A stretch of DNA of 64,000 nucleotides, taken from assembly GCA_949775045.1 (NCBI GenBank), contig OX459100.1, forward strand, positions 6,485,462-6,549,461, read 5' to 3'. This document shows, one piece after another, positions 57,490 to 64,000 of this stretch. Position 1 is the first letter of the stretch; every line of letters begins with the position of its first letter. Under the pieces are notes generated by a model, which was not told the DNA's origin, ran no database searches, and was given only the letters and a program-made list of their open reading frames with translations. The position numbers and the translations under genes were made by a program. Source of the stretch: Metridium senile. Lineage: Eukaryota > Cnidaria > Anthozoa > Actiniaria > Metridiidae.

Positions 57490-59090
57490 TAATTCTCAAA
57501 GGACCTGGTGTTGGTGTTTAAATTAACAAGTAGATAAGAACAATTATTATATGATAACCACAGACATAAAAAAGTCTGGGATGGGGTGAGTGGGATTAGT
57601 CCTAACAAGTTCACTAGTATATATGTCACTACCTTCAAATACTCATGGAAACATAAAATATATTTTAAGGGGGTAGGCCTGAATATTGCAGCCAAGTCAT
57701 GGGAACTAAATAATACAACAGTTATCATCATTCACACAATCTCAGGCACAAAAATGTTGGGGGAGGGGGGAGAGATGTTTTTGGGGAGGAGGGTAGTGTA
57801 GACTGACTACACTAAATATAAACTAGTACAATGGTTATCATGATTCAGATGATTAATATTATCATCAGTTGTAAATCAGCAATAATTTGATATCTAATAA
57901 GGATTACAATAGAAGTTTATTTGTACTTTCAAATTAATTCAATTACATATTACTGTATTATTACTTTATTGGTTGATGAGCAACTTATATTTTTTAGTTT
58001 AACAATAAACACCATGCCCATGTCTTATAGTGTTACACATAAAGTTTAAGTGATTATGAATACAATCTTATTTTTGACTAGGTGAACAGCTTTTGCCGAA
58101 AACTTTGAAATCATTTGCTTGAGCCGTTCTGCAAGACAAATTTAAGAGAAAGTGTACATAAGTAAAGATGAATTGAATTACTGTGCGACTCGCAGTACCG
58201 TAGTCACTTATTAAAACTTTTGATGAATTTTTGACATTATTTTGACATTTTTCCATCTCAGTCAATTGACCAATCAGGTACAAGTCTATATTGACAGGTA
58301 GAGTTTATATTGACATGCAGAGACTTTAGAAACTTTGATGTCTGTAATAGGCCTTTTGCAACAACAGGTCACGTGACCCTACCTCTAAATCAAGCAGCTG
58401 TGTCAAAATGAACATCAGAAATGAAAAGAGGACCTCCATATTAGTAAAAATCCAAAGTTTTAGCTCACAATGTTGAGCATAGGAGAAATGGCATTAAATA
58501 TAACATTTAATATTTTATAAGGATTTGTATGGAAAATATGCTCTGGTGGGCACCAGAGGAATGTCAAAAATTCATCATAACTTTTTGTAAGTGACTACGG
58601 TACGGCGAGTCGCACAGTAACTAAGAATAAATTAAAGTAGAGTGAACAGAAATAGATAAATAAATGAGTTAATAGATGAATGGATAAATCTATAAATAAA
58701 TCTATCAATAAATCAATGAATCAAATTATCTATAAATAAATGAATCAATTCTCTACTTTTCACAATAACCATAATGACTTCTGTTGGGGGAGGGGAGGGG
58801 GCAAGCTATAATTGTAATTCAAATCAAACAAATTTTAATAACAATATCAACCCCTTGTGTAACCATGTGTTACCGATGTGCCTCTCCCCTCCCCCACCTT
58901 GGTTGTTTGCACTCGTCTTAGGTTTCACGCGGCCATATTGGTAACACAGCTATCCTAAAACAGCTTTTCCGTTCCCCCACAAAGAAACGCTTGCTACGCA
59001 GGCTATGTATTGAGTAGTCACAACTAGCCTTCAAAACAGGCGTTCTTTCGGGTTTTTTGGAAAACATTCGGATGTTGGGCTTCATACTTA

Positions 59091-62000
59091 CTAAACACAA
59101 AGACCACATGAACGTGGGCAGATCATAAAGGCAGCCTGAGGATTGGAACACAGTTCATCTTTTACATCTTCTGCTGCGCAGCCTGGGATTGCATCGGTAC
59201 AGACTTGAGACAGAAGATTAATATATTAATAACCAACTAATCATGGTGATGATGGATGGTGGTGTTGATTAGGAGGATGTTGACGGTGATAATTATAATG
59301 TTGAAGATGAGGATGATGATGGTGATGCTGATTATGGTGGTGTTGATTAGGCCGATGATGTTGATGATTAGGATGATGATGTTGATAATTATAACATACA
59401 GCAGTTGACCTTTTCCATATCGAGCAAGGGACTGGGTACAAGTGTGAAAACCTAATTTTATTATGGTTCCAGAAAAAATAACTCCGTCTCATGGACAAGT
59501 AACCAAATATAAGCTGATTGTCCAAGTTTGAAAATGTTTGGCTAAATAGAAAAAAAAATATGAGTATCCAAACTCTGCCAAAATTACAGAGAAATGTCTG
59601 GTGTCTTTTGAAAACGTCCTTCCAAACCATACATTCTTTGTATTTTCGAAAACAAATTAAAATACCATAATTTCGTTGCAATTTGCACAACTTGTTCAAA
59701 CTTTCAATTCTTACTAATTTGTATTTGTTCTTTTGTGTGAAGGAGTTTATTTTGAATTAAATTAATTTTGAGAAACTTGGTTCCAGTCCCTTGCTCGATA
59801 CGAAAAAGGCTAATAGTAATAATACCGTTGATTTTGTAATAATCATTCACTTACGATCTCCACATGATTTACATGTTGTTCCGCATTTTTCTCGGGCTTC
59901 CTCTGTCCAGCATGTGTGTGCGCTTTCATGCGCATGACATTTTGCTTGTGACATTTTATCTCCACAAGGTTGGTCATTCAGAAATGAAAGCGCTTAAAAA
60001 GGACAAAAAACACCTATTTAAAGAGGTAATCACTCATCATGTAATACCGTATAGCGCTTTTAAGTTTTTCTCGATCGCACTGTCCCTAGCTTTTTGATCA
60101 GAACTACGAATATTGCATATCGGGGAGATAACTCAATGGGCGAGCGGTGAAATATAATTACTTTTAATAAAATTGATTTCCAATGCTGTTGTAACATATT
60201 ATAGCGTTAAAGTGCGGCGCTTATTCGAGGGAGGCGCTTATGCGAGTAAATTTAGTAACCGTGGTATTTTTGCTGTGGCAGGAATATTTTGAACAAGGAA
60301 TCATAATATATGAATGTTTTGGATCAGTGATCGAAATTTTGTGGAAAAAAACCCATCCCCTTTCACTTCATACCTATTTTGAATATTGCACCACTATCCT
60401 AAGGTCATGGTTTCGAATCCAGTTGAATGATTGAACTGAGGCGACATGCACTAGAACGATTTCGCATAAGTGTATTTTTACATGCTAATGGTAAAATAGC
60501 ATGTAAATGAGGGGTACACACGTGCTTGGCTGATACGATTTGACAAGATGGGATTAAAGTAGACATTTTTGACATTATCGTTCTTTTTGGATCCCGTGCG
60601 CTCCAAAACAAAGAAAGTTAATTATTTTTCCGTGGAATGTGATTTTCTTTCTTAATAAAAATCCCTTTGTTTAGCCTCACCACTAATCTTGAATCCCGTG
60701 CGCTCTGGAACAAAGAGTGTCAATTATTTTTCCGTGGAATGTTGTTTTCTTTGTTTAATTAAGGTTAACATTTTTTTTGAAGCATGTGTATAAATCATAA
60801 TTATTGCTCTTCATAATGATGTGTAGTAGTTGCAAAAAGTATCAATATTTTCTGAAATAAAAAATATATAAACCTGAACAGAAAATATATTTGCTTGACA
60901 TATTGCAATCGATAAAATGTTCCGAGTCCGCGCGCTAAACAAAGGGATTTTTATTAACAAAGAAAATCACATTCCACGGAAAAATAATTAACTTTCTTTG
61001 TTTTAGAGCGCACGGGATCCAAAAAGAACGATAATGTCAAAAATGTCTACTTTAATCCCATCTTGTCAGATCGTAAAGCCACGCACGTGTGTACCCCTCA
61101 TTTACATGCTATTTTACCATCCAGCTCATTAGCATGTAAAATACACTTATGCGAAATCGTTCTAGTAGAATGATTTCGCATAAGTGTATTTTTACATGCT
61201 AATGAGCTGGATGGTAAAATAGCATGTAAATGAGGGGTACACACGTGCGTGGCTTTACGATCTGACAAGATGGGATTAAAGTAGACATTTTTGACATTAT
61301 CATACTTTTTGGATCCCGTGCGCTCTAAAACAAAGAAAGTTAATTATTTTTCCGTGGAATGTGATTTTCTTTGTTAATAAAAATTACTTTGTTTAGCCCG
61401 CGGACGCGGAACATTTTATCGATTGCAATATGTCAAGCAAATATGTTTTCTGTTGGTTTTTCATTTTTTTATTTCAGAAAATATTGATACTTTTTGCAAC
61501 TACTACACATCACTATGAAGAGCAATAATTATGATTTATACACATGCTTCAAAAAAATGTAAACCTTAATTAAACAAAGAAAACAGCATTCCACGGAAAA
61601 AAAATTGCCACTCTTTGTTCCGAGCGCACGGGATTCAAGGTTAGCGCCTAGCGGTGAGGCAAAAATGTCTACTTTAATCCCAACTTGTCAAATCGTATCA
61701 GCCAAGCACGTGAGTACCCCTCATTTACATGTTATTTTATCCTCCAGCTCATTAGCATGTAAAAATACACTTATGCGAAATCGTTCTATTAGAACGATTT
61801 CGCATAAGTGTATTTTTACATGCTAATGAGCTGGAGGGTAAAATTGCATGTAAATGAGGGGTACACACGTGCTTGCCTGATACGATTTGACAAGTTGGGA
61901 TTAAAGTAGACATTTTTGCCTCACCGCTAATCTTGAATCACGTGCGCTCTGGAACAAAGAGTGGCAATTATTTTTCCGTGGAATGCTGTTTTGTTTGTTT

Positions 62001-63493
62001 GATTAAGGTTTACATTTTTTTGAAGCATGTGTATAAATCATAATTATTGCTCTTCATAGTGATGTGTAGTAGTTGCAAAAATATCAATATTTTCTGAAAT
62101 AAAAAAAATATAAACCAACAGAAAACATATTTGCTTGACATATTGCAATCGATAAAATGTTCCGCGTCCGAGCGCTAAACAAAGTAATTGTTTTAGAGCG
62201 CACGGGATCCAATAAGTACGATAATGTCAAAAATGTCTACTATAATCCCAACTTGTCAAATCGTATCAGCCAAGCACGTGAGTACCCCTCATTTACATGC
62301 TATTTTACCCTCCAGCTCATTAGCATGTAAAAATACACTTATGCGAAATCGTTCTACTAAGAGGTCACTTGATCCTATTCGTTGTTATTAGCAAAAGGGC
62401 AAAGTTTCAGCTTAAAATACATGATACAATAGAAATTAAATATATTCTTTTGGGCATATAGTTTGATGAGAAATAGAATTACGAGAAGACCAGTTGTCAT
62501 TTTTGTAATTTGTATATTTTGGTCTTTATCCAAAGACCATCAACTGCAAATGAATAAATTGGACTAAGACATTCTGAATTAAGATTAATTCATTAAACTC
62601 AAGGGAATTGACTGTCCTTGTTTATTCAGTCAATTCCATTGAGTTTAATGAATTAATCTTAATTCAGAATGTCTTAGTTTAATTTATATATTCATTTGCA
62701 GTTGATGGTCTTTGGATAAAGACCAAAATATACAAATTACAAAAATGACAACTGGTCTTCTCGTAATTCTATTTCTCATAATAGAAATTCCTTTAAATAT
62801 GAGTGTGAGTAATTTCATCAAATTAGTTTCGAAAATTCGTTGGATTGCAAAACATGTTTTTCCAAACGAATCTTTTAAGATTTTAATTTTACAATTTGAC
62901 ATTTTCTTAAAGTGCACCTGACGCCGTTCATGATATTTTGCAAATCTGTTGTACATGAGGTGTATAATAAGTGTACTAAATATTTCTTGATGTCGACCTC
63001 TCCTTTTTGAGATATGAACATTTGAAATCTGAAAATGCAATTGAGGTAACGTCATCCCAGGAATTTTGTCAAAGTTTTGTTTCAAAGCTGACAGCAAGCT
63101 TGTTTTTGTAAAGTAGTAAAAATGTTAATGGTAGTGTGAATATTAGTAATACAGATATTGAGCTTTAAAAAATTGCTATAACTATTTCCAGATAACTTTT
63201 GTATATTTAATGAGGCCTGGGATGACGTCACTTCATTTGCACTTTCAGATTTCAAATGTTTATTTTAATAGAGCTGTTCGATTTGAGGAAAATTGGGTCA
63301 CGTGACCTTTTAGTGCAAGTCGCCTATTACATACCATATTTGGTATGTATACATCAAAATCATCTTCCACTTAAATCAGTCAAATAAATGACATGATCTA
63401 GTAAATAATTATAAGAATACCTCTTTTCAGATCGAGTGCTTGATGTCCTGCAATCAATGCCAGGAAAAGCACAACTATCAACAGAGATTTCAT
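59091..63493 (-). CDS. Secreted double-ShKT peptide, paralogue 2
   Basis: Three exons on the minus strand, the same lengths as in paralogue 1: 63493-63421 (73 nt), 59992-59855 (138 nt), 59203-59091 (113 nt); predicted 107 residues. The signal-peptide exon and all twelve ShKT cysteines are kept with identical spacing. Compared with paralogue 1, about 23 residues differ, mostly between cysteines. Splice sites are intact and there is no stop or frameshift, so both genes look functional. As in paralogue 1, the channel-blocking Lys-Tyr pair is not evident. A role in venom, defence or secreted matrix is possible, and the sequence does not decide. Confidence 0.87.
60450..62357. mobile_element. Array of three abutting inverted-repeat elements
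   Basis: Three palindromic units (about 60453-61166, 61168-61788 and 61790-62357) each start and end with GAACGATTTCGCATAAGTGT and meet end to end. Arms contain GTGGATCCCGTGCGCT-like segments, TTAATTATTTTTCCGTGGAA and AAACAAAG. No transposase. It lies in intron 1 of ShKT paralogue 2. Confidence 0.85.
62466..62779. mobile_element. Large near-perfect palindrome (foldback element)
   Basis: Arms of about 140-150 bp start ATGAGAAATAGAATTACGAG and are mirrored at the right edge. The centre lies at about 62615-62630 (TGTCCTTGTTTATTCAG). The long frame on the minus strand across its right arm is not supported as a gene. Confidence 0.85.
63009..63265. mobile_element. Foldback element
   Basis: AACATTTGAAATCTGAAAAT and GTAACGTCATCCCAGG on the left are mirrored at about 63208-63262 (CCTGGGATGACGTCAC and TTTCAGATTTCAAATGTT). 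Confidence 0.7.
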
Positions 63494-63529
63494 GTTCTGA
63501 AAAAAATGATAATAATTAATTAGATCATA

Positions 63530-63615
63530 ATAATAATAAATAATAAACTTTATTTCTATAGCGCACTTATCCTGTGCTCAAGGCGGTTCGTTTCGTGACT
63601 TAATAAATTGTTACG
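63530..63615 (-). mobile_element. LINE/SINE 3' tail fragment
   Basis: AATAATAAACTTTATTTCTA followed by TAGCGCACTTATCCTGTGCT resembles, in reverse, the AGCGCTATATAAA...TTATT tail of the LINE at 48991. Confidence 0.6.
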
Positions 63616-63711
63616 CCAAGCACAGCTTCAAAGGTTCCGCAACCGCTTAATAATAATAATGATAATGATGATGATAATAACAATGATAATAACAACAAAT
63701 ATATCTTATTA

Positions 63712-63841
63712 GGCAGTTTGATGTGTAATATGGCTGGATATTTTACGAGTGAGACGCTGTATTTTGACGAGCCTTTTTGCGAGTAAAAATGCAAATGAAC
63801 GAATAAAATATCCAGCCATATTACACATCAAACTGTCTAAA
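63712..63841. mobile_element. Foldback MITE
   Basis: Arms of about 33 bp start AGGCAGTTTGATGTGTAATA and are mirrored at the right end (TATTACACATCAAACTGTCT). 130 bp, non-coding. Nothing recognisable lies between it and the end of the window. Confidence 0.85.
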
Positions 63842-64000
63842 AAGTTATTTATTATCCAACTATTAGAAAAATTGTATTCTGTTCATTTTTTAGCAAAAAA
63901 TGTTTTCCTTGAAAGGCGCGCGTTTTCTAGCGAAGAAAACCAATTTAGTGTCTCTCTCAAACCTGTTAAACCGGTATAGCGGTGGATACTTTTACTCGAT

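Larger units (their letters stand above)
57490..63500. repeat. Segmental duplication, copy 2
   Basis: Direct repeat of 45890-54360, without the LINE and Penelope-like insertions but with its own inverted-repeat array at 60450-62357. Non-coding parts differ from copy 1 by only a few percent. Confidence 0.9.

Noticed and set aside
60395..60425. GGTTTCGAATCC resembling a tRNA T-arm
   Set aside because: No acceptor stem, D-arm or anticodon arm is present upstream.
62684..63097. 137-codon minus-strand frame
   Set aside because: It starts in one foldback element and ends in another palindrome arm, with no domain or splice support.

Overview
The window is eukaryotic, AT-rich animal DNA, most likely from an anthozoan cnidarian such as a sea anemone or coral. 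The reasons are spliced metazoan genes (PIGU, a GFOD oxidoreductase, FAM92, two TRIM proteins), two secreted ShKT-domain peptide genes, and dense transposable elements of types common in cnidarians (Penelope-like, R4/Dong-like and L2/CR1-like LINEs, many short inverted-repeat elements). Species cannot be named from sequence alone.

Layout. 0.5-1.4 kb: first exon of a mitochondrial PPR-like gene (minus strand). 3.8-6.2 kb: intronless TRIM-NHL gene (plus). 8.5-10.3 kb: intronless TRIM45-like gene (minus). 11.1-12.0 kb: FAM92/CIBAR BAR-domain gene (plus). 16.3-16.7 kb: small GY-rich orphan. 17.4-42.4 kb: one gene, PIGU, on the minus strand. I resolved it into 12 exons whose splice phases agree and give a 439-residue protein close to the usual PIGU length. 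Its introns hold most of the repeats, plus an R4/Dong-like LINE inside a (TAA)n tract, an intronless ATP-grasp gene on the opposite strand, and a RecQ-like fragment. 43.0-45.5 kb: GFOD gene, head-to-head with PIGU across about 630 bp.

45.9-63.5 kb is a direct segmental duplication. Each copy carries a three-exon minus-strand gene made of a signal-peptide exon, a first ShKT domain and a second ShKT domain. The coding exons differ far more than the flanking intron DNA, and nearly all coding changes alter an amino acid, which suggests diversifying selection. Copy 1 later received a LINE (itself hit by a SINE-like element) and a Penelope-like element with a probable hammerhead ribozyme, which was in turn split by a 1.55-kb DNA transposon. 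Copy 2 preserves the empty LINE site.

The genes form no single pathway. PIGU acts in GPI-anchor attachment, the TRIM genes in ubiquitin signalling, FAM92 at membranes or cilia, and the ShKT genes encode secreted cysteine-rich peptides. The strongest leads are the ShKT pair, the ribozyme, the target-specific LINE insertion and the nested ATP-grasp gene.
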